NCBI RefSeq assembly: GCF_002160065.1
Contig: NZ_NFJW01000008.1
Location: 1 to 64,000, forward strand
DNA length: 64,000 nucleotides
Source: Collinsella sp. An2
GTDB taxonomy: Bacteria; Actinomycetota; Coriobacteriia; Coriobacteriales; Coriobacteriaceae
Direction: 5' to 3'
Shown here: positions 53,626-63,254 of the stretch, in pieces
Layout: every line of letters begins with the position of its first letter
Numbering within the stretch: the first letter of the stretch is position 1
The notes under the pieces: generated by a model
Database searches by the model: none
What the model saw: the letters and a program-made list of their open reading frames with translations, nothing else
Told to the model about the DNA's origin: nothing
Program-made: the position numbers and the translations under genes

Positions 53626-54736
53626 GAGAAGGATCGCCATTGCGGCGGGAGGTACCGCAGGGCACGTGAACCCGGCCCTCGCGCTTGCAGAGGAGCTCCG
53701 TTCACGCGGGCACGAGGTGCGTTTCTTTGGCGAGACCCGTCGTCTTGAAGGCAAGCTGGTTCCTCAGGCGGGGTTTGCCTTCTATCCCGTCAACGTGACC
53801 GGCTTCGACCGTCAGAAGCCCTGGACGCTTGTGACCGCGCTCGTGCATCTGGCGCATGAAGAGCGCAGGCTCGTTCGCGCCTTCAAGGAAGATCCTTCGC
53901 TTCGTCCCGATGTGGTCATCGGCTTTGGTGCCTATGTCGAGCTCCCGCTTGTCCGCGCGGCGGCGCGCCTGGGCATTCCCTATGCGCTTCACGAGCAGAA
54001 CTCGGTTCCGGGCCTTGCCAACAAGCAGTCCGCAAAGGGGGCCTCGCTTATCGGTATCGCCCAGCCAAGCGTGGCCGAGGTCTTCGAGAAGCACGGAGCC
54101 AATCCCGACGTGGTGAAGATGGTCGGAAATCCCGTGCGCGGCTCGGTCCTTGCCGGTGACCGCACCCGAGGTCGGGCATCGCTGGGCGTTCCCGCCGACG
54201 CCACGCTGCTGCTGGTTTTTGGCGGCTCGCTCGGGGCCCATCATATCAACACGCGCATGGTTGCCCTGAAGGACCGCCTGCTGGGGTTGGAGGGCGTGCA
54301 CGTGCTGCACTCCACCGGCGCCGACGACTACGATGCCACCGTGGCCGCCCTTGCGCTTACGCCCGAGGAGCGCGAACGCTATCACGTCGTGTCCTATATC
54401 GATGGCATGGGCGACGTCCTTGCCGCCTCGGATTTGGTGCTCTCGCGCTCGGGGGCTTCGTCGGTCGCCGAGATCGCTGCCCTTGCGGTACCTTCGGTTT
54501 TGGTGCCGTATCCGTTTGCGACGGCCGACCATCAGACCACCAATGCCCGATATCTCGTGGACGCGGGCGCAGCGGTCATGTTCCCTGACGCCCAGATCGA
54601 TTCTCAGGAGTTCGAGGAGCGCCTCGTGGGCCTGCTGTCCGACCCGGACGCCCGCGCTGCGATGCGCGAGGCCGCCCGCGGCCTTGGGCAGGACCGGGCG
54701 GCGGCCCGCCTCGCCGACGCGCTCGAGGAGCTTTAA
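53615..54736 (+). CDS. murG: UDP-GlcNAc transferase MurG
   Basis: The 373-residue GT28 enzyme adds GlcNAc to lipid I, giving lipid II. Landmarks: IAIAAGGTAGHVNPALALAEEL, RPDVVIGFGAYVELP, LHEQNSVPGLANK and VLSRSGASSVAEIAAL. It overlaps ftsW and is followed by murC after about 100 bp. Confidence 0.97.
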   Translation: MTDKRRIAIAAGGTAGHVNPALALAEELRSRGHEVRFFGETRRLEGKLVPQAGFAFYPVNVTGFDRQKPWTLVTALVHLAHEERRLVRAFKEDPSLRPDVVIGFGAYVELPLVRAAARLGIPYALHEQNSVPGLANKQSAKGASLIGIAQPSVAEVFEKHGANPDVVKMVGNPVRGSVLAGDRTRGRASLGVPADATLLLVFGGSLGAHHINTRMVALKDRLLGLEGVHVLHSTGADDYDATVAALALTPEERERYHVVSYIDGMGDVLAASDLVLSRSGASSVAEIAALAVPSVLVPYPFATADHQTTNARYLVDAGAAVMFPDAQIDSQEFEERLVGLLSDPDARAAMREAARGLGQDRAAARLADALEEL

Positions 54737-54835
54737 GCCACAAGTGCCGAAGACCCTGCTCGTCGCACGTCGCGTCAAGTTGCGGTAAAGTGTCAAGGAT
54801 ATGCATCGACCATATTCGAAGGGGAGTATATCCGC

Positions 54836-56260
54836 ATGGCAGATACTTCGAGCGCGCCCACGGCATCGACCTTTAAGCGTGCGCATTTCATCGGCATCGG
54901 CGGCGCCGGCATGAGCGGCATTGCCCTCGTCTTGCACGAGCGCGGCTACGCCGTGAGCGGATCCGACCTCAAGACCTCGCGCTATATCCGCCAGCTCACC
55001 CGCGCTGGCGTCGACGTTCGCGTGGGACATCACGCCGAGACCATCGACGAGCTTTCCCCGGACGTCGTGGTGGTCTCCACGGCCATTCCCGAGACCAACC
55101 CCGAGCTGGTACGCGCTCGCGAGCTGGGCATTCCCGTCTGGCCGCGCGCGAAGATGCTCTCTGCGCTGGGGCATGGGCATACTACCATCGCCATCGCGGG
55201 CACGCATGGCAAGACCACGACGTCTTCCATGTGCGCCACCATGCTCGACCGCATGGGCGAGGACCCGAGCTTCCTCATCGGCGGCATCGTCGAGGGATAC
55301 GACACCAACGGGCGCAACGGCTCGGGCGATTTCTTCGTGTGCGAGGCCGACGAGTCGGACAGCTCGTTTCTCTACCTCGATCCCAACGTCGTGGTAGTCA
55401 CCAACGTCGAGGCCGACCATCTTGACCACTATGACTCGCTCGAGGACATCGAGCGGACCTTCGTTGAGTTCATGCGCCTGGTGGGCGAGGACGGCACCGT
55501 TATCGTATGCGGCGACACGCCGCATCTGGCGGAGCTTGCCCACTCGAGCGGTCGCCGTGTGGTGACCTACGGCACCGACTCCTCAAACGACGTCGTGTGC
55601 ACGCCGCACGTCGTCCAGCATGAGCTTTCCGCCTCGTGCACCGTTCGCTTCCCGGACGGCTCTGAGCACCAGGTGTCCATCCAGGCGAACCCGGGCGTGC
55701 ACAACCTGCTCAACGCCACCGCCGCGCTTACGGTAGCGCAGGCGCTCGGCCTCGATGTGGCCCGCGCTGCCGAGGCGCTCTCGGGCTTCAAGGGCGTTCG
55801 TCGTCGCTTCACGCACGTGGGGGACGTCGACGGCGTCACCGTGGTGGACGACTACGGCCATCATCCCACCGAGATCAAGGCGACGCTTGCGGCCGCGCGC
55901 TCGCTTGGCTTCAAGCACGTCGACGTCGTGTTCCAGCCGCATCGCTATTCGCGTCTGCAGGCGTTTGCCGACGACTTCGCCGACGCGTTTGCCGATGCCG
56001 ACCGCCTTGTGCTCATCGACGTGTTCTCGGCCGGGGAGATGCCGATTCCCGGCGTCACGAGCCGCATGCTTGCCGACAAGGTGCGCACGCGCCATCCCGG
56101 CAAGGAGGTCATCTACGTGGGCGACCGGATGCTTGTGTCCAAGCGCCTTGCTGAGGTTGTCGAGCCGGGAGACCTGCTCATCACCATGGGCGCCGGCGAC
56201 GTGACCACCGTCGGACCTGAGTTCATCGACTATAAGACCTCGTCCGCCAAGGCGGAGTAG
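54836..56260 (+). CDS. murC: UDP-MurNAc:L-alanine ligase
   Basis: The 474-residue Mur ligase starts peptide stem assembly. Motifs: HFIGIGGAGMSGIALVLHE, IAGTHGKTTTSSMCATML, FVCEADESDSSFLYLDPN and DDYGHHPTEIKATLAAAR. GAAGGGGAG precedes the ATG. murB follows after 6 bp, so the two are coupled. Confidence 0.97.
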   Translation: MADTSSAPTASTFKRAHFIGIGGAGMSGIALVLHERGYAVSGSDLKTSRYIRQLTRAGVDVRVGHHAETIDELSPDVVVVSTAIPETNPELVRARELGIPVWPRAKMLSALGHGHTTIAIAGTHGKTTTSSMCATMLDRMGEDPSFLIGGIVEGYDTNGRNGSGDFFVCEADESDSSFLYLDPNVVVVTNVEADHLDHYDSLEDIERTFVEFMRLVGEDGTVIVCGDTPHLAELAHSSGRRVVTYGTDSSNDVVCTPHVVQHELSASCTVRFPDGSEHQVSIQANPGVHNLLNATAALTVAQALGLDVARAAEALSGFKGVRRRFTHVGDVDGVTVVDDYGHHPTEIKATLAAARSLGFKHVDVVFQPHRYSRLQAFADDFADAFADADRLVLIDVFSAGEMPIPGVTSRMLADKVRTRHPGKEVIYVGDRMLVSKRLAEVVEPGDLLITMGAGDVTTVGPEFIDYKTSSAKAE

Positions 56261-56266
56261 CCGGCC

Positions 56267-57178
56267 ATGGGATTGTTCAACGCCGTCATGTCGCTTTCCG
56301 GTGCCATCGACACCGATGTCATAGAGCAGGAGCGCCTTGCGCGCCACACCAGCTACCGCATCGGCGGCAAGGCGGCGCTGTTCATCACCTGCCACAGCTA
56401 CCATGCACTGCGCCGCGCCATCGAGACGCTCAACCGTGAGAGCGTGCCCTGGGTCATCATTGGGCGTGGGTCCAACCTGCTCGTTGCCGACGAGGGCTAC
56501 GAGGGAGCGGTGGTCACCCTCGGGCGTGAGTTTATGCGCACGGTGCTTGCCGAGGACGGGCGTACCGTCACGGCGGGTGCGGGCGTGATTCTGGCGCGTC
56601 TGGTGAACGAGGTGTACTCCAAGGGGCTGTCCGGCCTCGAGTTTGCCATGGGCATACCGGGCACCATGGGCGGCGCGGTATCCATGAACGCGGGAACACG
56701 TACCGAGTGGATCGGCTCGGTCATCGAGGACGTCATGACTTACCAGCCTGGTCGCGGTATGCGTCACTACGCGCATGACGAGATTGCCTGGGGCTACCGT
56801 GAGTGCGGCTTGCCGCGCGACGAGATCGTGCTCGAGGCTACGCTGCGCCTACATCCTGCCGACAAGGGTGAGATTCGCGAGAAGATGGAGCGTTTCTTGG
56901 CGCGGCGTCGGCGTACGCAGCCGATTGGGAGCGCCACGTGCGGTTCGGTCTTCAAGAACCCACCTGAGGGAAGTGTGGGAAAGATGGTAGAGGACTGTGG
57001 ATTGAAGGGTTTTTCCGTAGGCGGGGCAGAGGTGTCTCAGGTTCACGGTAACTTTATCATCAACACGGGCACCGCGACGGCCTCCGACGTTGCGGCGGTC
57101 ATTCGACACGTCTATGGAAAGGTGCGGGAGGCGTATGGCGTCGAGCTTCAACCGGAAGTTAAATTCCTCGGGTTCTAG
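56267..57178 (+). CDS. murB: UDP-N-acetylenolpyruvoylglucosamine reductase
   Basis: The 303-residue FAD enzyme makes UDP-MurNAc. It has HTSYRIGGKAALFI, VIIGRGSNLLVADEGY, GIPGTMGGAVSMNAG, YREC and the catalytic serine region ATCGSVFKNP. Its end overlaps the start of the FtsQ-like gene by 44 bp. Confidence 0.96.
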   Translation: MGLFNAVMSLSGAIDTDVIEQERLARHTSYRIGGKAALFITCHSYHALRRAIETLNRESVPWVIIGRGSNLLVADEGYEGAVVTLGREFMRTVLAEDGRTVTAGAGVILARLVNEVYSKGLSGLEFAMGIPGTMGGAVSMNAGTRTEWIGSVIEDVMTYQPGRGMRHYAHDEIAWGYRECGLPRDEIVLEATLRLHPADKGEIREKMERFLARRRRTQPIGSATCGSVFKNPPEGSVGKMVEDCGLKGFSVGGAEVSQVHGNFIINTGTATASDVAAVIRHVYGKVREAYGVELQPEVKFLGF

Positions 57179-58832
57179 CGCCTCGAAGCCCACCTTCCGC
57201 AAAGCCACGGGTTTGCGCCGACAGTCGGCGAACCTGCGTAGCAGCAAGAGCCGCCCGGCGAGCACGCCTGCTCCCGCGCCGGCTCGAAAACCCATCGGTT
57301 CCTATACCGCGACGCCCAAGCGCAAGCCTGCGCTCTCCACTAAGCAGGGGACAGCCTCGACCTCTCGCCGCGTCTCCGCGCCGAAGGGTTCCTCGGCGGT
57401 GCGCACTCCTGCGTCAAAGGCTGTCCAGCGTCCCGCCGCAAGACCCGCGACAAAGCCCGCTGCGAAGCCTGCGGCTATCTCTGTCGTGAAGGCTACGGCG
57501 AAGCCCGCCGTGAAGCCCACCAAGCGGGGTTCGGCGAAGGCCGCGGCCCTCCGCCCGCAAGCGTCGAGCGGGCACGTTGCGCCATCGTCCAAGGTCATCG
57601 GCTCGAAGATGCCGGCCGCGACCGCGCGCAAGCGCACCGCGCCGCGCATGACGCCCGGGCGTTCGCTTACCTCCGTTCCCACCTCGGGGCATAAGGTCGC
57701 GTCGAAGCCCACCTCTGCGGGCCGCAGCCCGTTGTCTGCCCTTGCTGCGCCCTTTGCGTTTTTGGGCAATGTCATCTCCCGCATCCCTCGTCCGCACCTT
57801 CCGGGCAAGGTGGTCGCCGCAGCGGCCGGCGCCCTCGTGCTGGTTGCCGTGGTTGCAATCGTCGTGGTCAACTCCGCCCTCTTCACGGCGACCAACGTCA
57901 TCGTGAACGGCAGCGAGCACATTCCCCAGCAGACAGCCCAACAGCTCATCAAGGTGCCCGCCGGCACCACGCTGCTCAACGTCAACGAGTCGGCGATCGC
58001 CTCGTCGCTGGAGTCGAATCCTTGGGTGAGCGGGGTGACCATCGAGCGCGAGTTTCCCGACACGCTCGTGATCACGCCGACCGAATGGGACGTCTCGGCC
58101 ATCGCCTATATCACGGCAAGCGACGTCGCGTGGGCCATTAGCAGCGATAACAAATGGATCTCGCCCGTCTCGCTCACCGTGACCGTCGACGCCGACGGCA
58201 ACATCGTCTCCGATTCCGGCAGCGCCGCAGGAAGCACGCTTGGCAGTGACGCCGCATCGGGCGACGCCGCGGACGGAACCGACGCGGCAAGCGGTGACGA
58301 CGCGACGTCGGAAGATCAAGCTTCCGGCACCGAGACCTCTGGGGACGACGCCGCTGCGACCGATGGAGACGCCTCCGGCGACACGTCGGACGGGACGGGC
58401 GACCAGGGCGCCGACACGACGGATGAGGGGGAGGTCACAAACAATCCCGACGGAACCCAGACGCTCACCGGTCTTGCTGCGGCGCAGGCCCTTGCGCGGC
58501 GTGACGGTGCGGTCCTGTTTACCGATATCGCCTCCGACGTGGAGCCTGTCTCGGGCCAGGAGGTCACCTCCGAGGTGATTCTTGCGGGTCTCGAGTATGC
58601 ACGCGGCTTCTCGAGCGACTTCATCGCGCAGATCAAAGAGATCTCGCTCACCTCGGAAGAGGCGATCTCGGCAGATCTGGACTCGGGTGTCGAGGTGTCG
58701 CTCGGCGAGCCCACCGACATCGCTCTCAAGGAGCGCGTGGTGACTCGTCTGCTCGAACAGGAGCAGGGTGTGACCTATATCAACGTCCGTACGCCCGACA
58801 ACTATTCGTTCCGCAGTGCACCCGACAGTTGA
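57135..58832 (+). CDS. ftsQ: FtsQ/DivIB-like division protein with acidic insert
   Basis: The 565-residue protein has a basic cytosolic N-terminus of about 215 residues rich in Lys, Ala, Pro and Ser, one transmembrane helix (VVAAAAGALVLVAVVAIVVV), and a POTRA domain (FTATNVIVNGSEHIPQQT to DTLVITPTE). A beta-type domain follows. It is split by an acidic Asp/Ala/Gly/Thr-rich insert of about 80 residues (about 360-440), not seen in usual FtsQ or DivIB. It scaffolds the divisome. ATG 57135 with GGGAGG upstream is preferred. Confidence 0.88.
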   Translation: MASSFNRKLNSSGSSASKPTFRKATGLRRQSANLRSSKSRPASTPAPAPARKPIGSYTATPKRKPALSTKQGTASTSRRVSAPKGSSAVRTPASKAVQRPAARPATKPAAKPAAISVVKATAKPAVKPTKRGSAKAAALRPQASSGHVAPSSKVIGSKMPAATARKRTAPRMTPGRSLTSVPTSGHKVASKPTSAGRSPLSALAAPFAFLGNVISRIPRPHLPGKVVAAAAGALVLVAVVAIVVVNSALFTATNVIVNGSEHIPQQTAQQLIKVPAGTTLLNVNESAIASSLESNPWVSGVTIEREFPDTLVITPTEWDVSAIAYITASDVAWAISSDNKWISPVSLTVTVDADGNIVSDSGSAAGSTLGSDAASGDAADGTDAASGDDATSEDQASGTETSGDDAAATDGDASGDTSDGTGDQGADTTDEGEVTNNPDGTQTLTGLAAAQALARRDGAVLFTDIASDVEPVSGQEVTSEVILAGLEYARGFSSDFIAQIKEISLTSEEAISADLDSGVEVSLGEPTDIALKERVVTRLLEQEQGVTYINVRTPDNYSFRSAPDS

Positions 58833-59026
58833 TGACCGCATCTTTTCGGCGAACGGTTGCCGCCGCCACCTGCGCATTGTTCGCCAATTCCACAATCCAG
58901 GAGACCGGATTTGACCGCTACCTGCATTTTGTGCAAATATAAGGCGGTCTACCTCGACGTTTCATGTAAACTTGAACCTTAGAGTTTGACATAGTTTCCC
59001 GCAGTACCGTTTATCGGAGGACCGAC

Positions 59027-60169
59027 ATGCACGAGAACGAGATCAACAATTATCTTGCCGTCATCAAAGTGGTCGGCGTCGGCGGCGGCGGTACCAACGC
59101 GGTCAACCGCATGATCGAAGAGGGCATCCGCGGCGTCGAGTTCGTTGCCATTAACACCGACGCGCAGGCGCTTGCGATCTCGGATGCGGACATCAAGGTT
59201 CACATCGGAACCGACCTAACCCGTGGCCTTGGCGCTGGCGCGAACCCCGAGGTGGGTCGCAAGGCTGCCGACGAGTCCCGTGACGACATCGCCGAGGCCC
59301 TTGCAGGTGCCGACATGGTCTTCATCACCGCCGGCGAGGGCGGCGGCACCGGTACCGGCGCTGCTCCCATCGTCGCCGACATCGCTATGAACGACGTCGG
59401 CGCGCTGACCGTTGCCGTTGTCACCAAGCCCTTCACCTTCGAAGGCCGCAAGCGCAAGCAGGCCGCCGAGGAGGGCATCCGCACGCTGTCCCAGAGCGTC
59501 GACACCCTCATCGTCATCCCGAACGACCGCCTGCTCGCCACGGCCGAGAAGAAGACCACCATGCTCGAGGCCTTCTCCAACGCCGACGGCGTCCTGTCCC
59601 AGGGCACCCAGGGCATCACGGACCTCATCACCGTGCCGGGCGTCATCAACCTGGACTTCGCTGACGTCAAGACCATCATGAAGCAGGCCGGTACGGCCAT
59701 GATGGGCATCGGTACCGCCTCTGGCGACAACCGCTCCGTGGACGCTGCCCAGCAGGCCATCTCCAGCCCGCTGCTCGAGAGCTCCATCGATGGCGCCACG
59801 CGCGTGCTGCTCTCCATCGCCGGCTCCAAGGACCTGGGTATCCAGGAGATCAACGACGCCGCCGACCTCGTTGCGAACGCCGTCGATCCCGAGGCCAACA
59901 TCATCTTCGGTACCGTCGTCGACGAGTCTCTGGGCGATCAGGTGCGCATCACCGTCATCGCGACTGGCTTCTCCGACTCCAACGTCAACCGTCAGGACGA
60001 CCTCTTCACCTCGAGCTCGTCGAAGTCGTCCGAGCGCGATTCGCTTGGCTCGCATGCGGCTCCCGCTCAGAAGGCTGCTCCGACGCGCAACATCGGTGGC
60101 ACCGAGGTTCCCAACTTCGGTAACGACCAGTTTGAGCTGCCCGACTTCCTGAAGCGTGGCTCGTTCTAA
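59027..60169 (+). CDS. ftsZ: Cell division GTPase FtsZ
   Basis: The 380-residue tubulin homologue forms the division ring. It has [19 protein letters not shown], the GTP signature GGGTGTG (105-111), the T7 loop [13 protein letters not shown], and a C-terminal linker followed by the conserved tail peptide PDFLKRGSF that binds SepF and other partners. ATCGGAGG precedes the ATG. A strong terminator lies after it. Confidence 0.99.
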   Translation: MHENEINNYLAVIKVVGVGGGGTNAVNRMIEEGIRGVEFVAINTDAQALAISDADIKVHIGTDLTRGLGAGANPEVGRKAADESRDDIAEALAGADMVFITAGEGGGTGTGAAPIVADIAMNDVGALTVAVVTKPFTFEGRKRKQAAEEGIRTLSQSVDTLIVIPNDRLLATAEKKTTMLEAFSNADGVLSQGTQGITDLITVPGVINLDFADVKTIMKQAGTAMMGIGTASGDNRSVDAAQQAISSPLLESSIDGATRVLLSIAGSKDLGIQEINDAADLVANAVDPEANIIFGTVVDESLGDQVRITVIATGFSDSNVNRQDDLFTSSSSKSSERDSLGSHAAPAQKAAPTRNIGGTEVPNFGNDQFELPDFLKRGSF

Positions 60170-60192
60170 GAGCATTTACACGTCCGTTCCGG

Positions 60193-60226
60193 AGCCCCTG
60201 TCGTCATGCTGACGGCAGGGGCTTTT
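60193..60226 (+). terminator. Terminator after ftsZ
   Basis: AGCCCCTG (60193-60200) pairs with CAGGGGCT (60216-60223), with further pairs inside, followed by TTT and G. It lies 24 bp after the ftsZ stop and ends the main dcw transcript. Confidence 0.88.
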
Positions 60227-60360
60227 GTGTGAGGGGCAGGCGTGTTGGAATCGTGAGCTGTGGCGTGGATGCGCCACTCTGGGTACATGTGCTGTGTACG
60301 TATGCGGTGGCGCACCTTGCCGAGGAGCGTCGGCGACACGATGGATAAGGAGGAGGAGTC

Positions 60361-61167
60361 ATGAAGAGTGACGGACGGGATATCTTGCAGCGGGTGACGC
60401 GGGGCGGTGTGACGCTTGTGGGCAACCTGGAGGGGCCGGTTCCCTTTGGGTTTACCGAGCGCACTGGCGGCGTCTCGTCTGCGCCGTATACGTCGCTCAA
60501 CCTGGGCACCCATGTCGAGGATGATCCAGTTGCCGTGGCCGAGAACCGTCGGCGCGTGCTTGCCGCCCTTGGTGCCGAGCCGTTCGCAGATCGTCTGATC
60601 GTTCCCAACCAGGTGCACGGCTCCCATATCGTGACGATTGCCGACAACGCGCCTGCCGCCGTTGAGGTTGCGCGCGCCGAGGCGACCGCAGGGGCAGACG
60701 CCGTCGTATGCACCGCTTCCGACGTACCTGTGCTTTTGTGTTTCGCCGACTGCGTGCCCGTGGTCCTCGTCGCTCCGTGCGCGTTTGCCGTTGTCCATTC
60801 GGGATGGAAAGGCACCGTCGCGGGTATTGCGGGGTTGGCTGCGCGCGAGCTTGTCCGCGCGTCGGGATGCCGCCCTGAAGATATCCGGGCATATATCGGC
60901 CCCCATATCCTGGGTGACGAATACGAGGTCTCCGAGGAGCTTATGGAGCGTTTCCGCAATAGCTTCCCGAATACCCGGGTGGGGGAGGGCCGCCTGCTTG
61001 ACCTCTCGGCATGCATTCGGGCGTCGCTGAGGGATGCCGGCGTGGCCGACGAGGACATCTGGGACACCGGCCTTTCCACCATGAAGGACAACGACCGCTT
61101 CTTCTCGTATCGGGCCGAGAACGGCAGGTGCGGGCGCCACGGCGCCATCGCCATGCTGCGCGGCTAG
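60361..61167 (+). CDS. pgeF: Laccase-domain protein, peptidoglycan editing factor PgeF (YfiH)
   Basis: The 268-residue protein has the YfiH signature: PFGFTERTGGVS, VPNQVHGSHIV, LLCFADCVPVVLV with the metal-binding Cys and the partner HSGWKGTVAGI. YfiH/PgeF removes wrong amino acids from muropeptide precursors; some members act on purine nucleosides. Its place after ftsZ fits a cell-wall role. GGATAAGGAGGAGG precedes the ATG. Confidence 0.93.
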   Translation: MKSDGRDILQRVTRGGVTLVGNLEGPVPFGFTERTGGVSSAPYTSLNLGTHVEDDPVAVAENRRRVLAALGAEPFADRLIVPNQVHGSHIVTIADNAPAAVEVARAEATAGADAVVCTASDVPVLLCFADCVPVVLVAPCAFAVVHSGWKGTVAGIAGLAARELVRASGCRPEDIRAYIGPHILGDEYEVSEELMERFRNSFPNTRVGEGRLLDLSACIRASLRDAGVADEDIWDTGLSTMKDNDRFFSYRAENGRCGRHGAIAMLRG

Positions 61168-61198
61168 GACCTTCACCAATCAGTCTCTATGCGACAAG

Positions 61199-61232
61199 AA
61201 CAAGGTGCTCTGCTAGGGCGGGACACCTTGTT
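61199..61232 (+). other. Stem-loop after pgeF
   Basis: AACAAGGTG (61199-61207) pairs perfectly with CACCTTGTT (61224-61232), with no U-tract. It may end the pgeF transcript weakly. It lies in the 296-bp gap before the PhoU-like gene, which also holds the candidate Pho box. Confidence 0.5.
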
Positions 61233-61293
61233 GCGTGTATGGGAGACACCCTGCGATGGCGAGCTCATTGCAGACCGTTCGCTAGCCGTTTCC

Positions 61294-61329
61294 TTACAAA
61301 TCCTTAATGGTGAGTTTCTACACTTAACC
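61294..61329 (+). promoter_or_regulatory. Possible Pho box before the PhoU-like gene
   Basis: Four TTAAYA-like hexamers (TTACAA, TTAATG, TTTCTA, TTAACC) start at 61294, 61304, 61315 and 61324, about one helical turn apart. PhoP-type regulators bind such repeats with 9-11-bp spacing. They lie about 135 bp upstream of the gene. This is pattern-based only. Confidence 0.4.
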
Positions 61330-61463
61330 AGGGTATGACAGCAGGCTCCCGCGTCTCGCGCGGCGACGTCCCGCGGGCCGTACCATCCGGTCGCTTTTAG
61401 GCGCCGGTTGCCGCCCCACGGGCGGAAGGCGCGTTTTGTGCACACACTGATTGGAGTTTTGAC

Positions 61464-62339
61464 ATGCGTAAACTGTATTCTCGCCAGCTCATCGAGGCTC
61501 GTCACGAGATGCTTTCCATCTACGAGGCGATCGACCTCACGCTGCATGACGCCGTGCGCGCATTCGTTGAGGGCGACAAGAAGCTCGCCTCCAAGACCAA
61601 GAAGAAGACCCTCAAGATCGACGCCCGCTGCGCCAACCTCGAGGCCGTCTGCTACAACCTCATCGCTACGCAGGCGCCCGTGGCTTCCGACTTCCGCCTG
61701 CTTCAGACCCTCATTTATACCGACTTCTGCCTGCAGCGCATGTGCGACAAGGTGCAGCGTGTCGCTCGCGCCGCAAAGCTCAAGGTGAAGACCGACATCG
61801 AGCTTCCTGCCGAGCTCATCGATCTTGTGAACCAGGAGGCGGCGAGCGTCTACAAGGTCATGGGCACCGCGGCTTCCGTGCTGGTGACCAACGACCTGAC
61901 CCTGCTGCGCACCCTGAGCGGCCAGGAGGAGTCGGCGCACAGCATCTACGAGGAGTTCTTCCGCGCCTTCAACCGCATGTCCTCGGTCGAGCTGGCCGAC
62001 GACCGCTCCTATGACGACTTCCGCCGCGTCATCATGGTTTCCCGCTACCTCGACCGCTGCGCGCAGTACAGCATCGACGCCGCGAGCCGCATCATGTTCC
62101 TGCTTACGGGGCAGCGCTGGAACAGCGTCGACATCGCGGGCTTCGACGAGGATGAGCTCGAGGCGCTGCGCGTGCCGTCCGGCGAGGGCGTCATCCTGCG
62201 CCCCGAGATCGATGCCGCCTATGTGGCCGACATTCCCGTCGACGAGGTCACCCCTGAGCTCAAGGCGCTCATCGAGAACCCGGTCGACGAGGACGACGAC
62301 GATGACGACGAGTCCGACGACGAGGATTTCGACGCCTAG
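61464..62339 (+). CDS. PhoU-like protein with acidic tail
   Basis: The 291-residue protein is helical and has the two-fold PhoU pattern: RKLYSRQLIEARHEMLSIYE, then KIDARCANLEAVCYNLIATQ and VASDFRLLQTLIY, which match the conserved PhoU core and metal-site region. PhoU modulates the phosphate transporter and PhoR. The C-terminal 18 residues are almost pure Asp and Glu. No pst genes are next to it, so its partner is unknown. TTGGAG precedes the ATG. Confidence 0.88.
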   Translation: MRKLYSRQLIEARHEMLSIYEAIDLTLHDAVRAFVEGDKKLASKTKKKTLKIDARCANLEAVCYNLIATQAPVASDFRLLQTLIYTDFCLQRMCDKVQRVARAAKLKVKTDIELPAELIDLVNQEAASVYKVMGTAASVLVTNDLTLLRTLSGQEESAHSIYEEFFRAFNRMSSVELADDRSYDDFRRVIMVSRYLDRCAQYSIDAASRIMFLLTGQRWNSVDIAGFDEDELEALRVPSGEGVILRPEIDAAYVADIPVDEVTPELKALIENPVDEDDDDDDESDDEDFDA

Positions 62340-62454
62340 GCCATCGCCTCTGTGCGCTTATAAACCTTGCGTGTCCAGGGCGCGGCTCCGTTTCACGGGG
62401 TCGCGCCCTGCGTTAGTATGAAGGCGTACCAACGTGATAAAGAGGGTGTGTTCC

Positions 62455-63192
62455 ATGACTGAATATCTCGACCTGATTCGCCGCCGTCGCGAGGAGATCA
62501 TCTCTCGGGCTGATGCCGCGCTGACGCGGGCGGGGCGCTCATGGTCCGATGTGAAGGTCATGGCGGTGTCGAAGACCGTCGGTGTCGAGCAGGTTCTCGA
62601 TGCGATTCGAGCGGGGTATCGGTTCTTTGGCGAGAACCGGCCCCAGGAGCTCGTGCGCAAGCTTGAGGGACTCGAGGCCGCCGGCGTAAGCGAGGACGTT
62701 CGCTTCGACATGATCGGCAACCTGCAGACCAACAAGATCAACGCCGTCCTCGGCAGGGCCGCCTGCATCCACTCCATCAGCTCGCTGCATCTTGCCGAGG
62801 CCGTCTCGTCCCGTGCCGAGCGGCGCATGGGGGAGGGGCTTCTTGCGGCTCCGCAGCCCGTGCTGTTGGAGGTGAATGTCTCGGGCGAGGCCTCCAAGTC
62901 CGGCTTTGCCCCCGACGACCTGCGCGCTTCCATGGACGCGCTGCGCGAACTTCGTGGAATTCACATCGAGGGACTTATGACGATGGCCCCCCGTGGGGAT
63001 AAAGGACGTGCCCGCGAGACGTTCGCGGGACTCAGGACGCTTCGCGACGAGCTTGAGGCAACCTACGCCGACATGAGCCTGCCCGAGCTGTCCTGTGGGA
63101 TGAGCGAGGACTTCGAGATTGCGCTCGAGGAGGGCTCTACGCTCGTTCGCCTGGGCAGGGTGGTGTTTGACCCGGCGTTTGAGCTAGAATAG
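62455..63192 (+). CDS. yggS: YggS-family PLP-binding homeostasis protein
   Basis: The 245-residue protein is a fold type III PLP-binding protein. It has VKVMAVSKTVGVEQV with the PLP lysine, YRFFGENRPQELVRK, FDMIGNLQTNKIN, and LEVNVSGEASKSGFAP. Members keep vitamin B6 and amino-acid pools balanced and often sit beside sepF. AGAGGG precedes ATG 62455; a GTG at 62434 is an alternative. Confidence 0.95.
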   Translation: MTEYLDLIRRRREEIISRADAALTRAGRSWSDVKVMAVSKTVGVEQVLDAIRAGYRFFGENRPQELVRKLEGLEAAGVSEDVRFDMIGNLQTNKINAVLGRAACIHSISSLHLAEAVSSRAERRMGEGLLAAPQPVLLEVNVSGEASKSGFAPDDLRASMDALRELRGIHIEGLMTMAPRGDKGRARETFAGLRTLRDELEATYADMSLPELSCGMSEDFEIALEEGSTLVRLGRVVFDPAFELE

Positions 63193-63254
63193 ACGAACTA
63201 GCGTTGTCCTTACCGCACCGCTCATCCATCGTGCACGCAGAGAGGTTGAGAGAC

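Noticed and set aside
58986-59026. TTGACA-N18-TTTATC promoter for ftsZ
   Set aside because: Transcription would begin at about the ribosome site, leaving no room for ribosome loading before the ATG at 59027.
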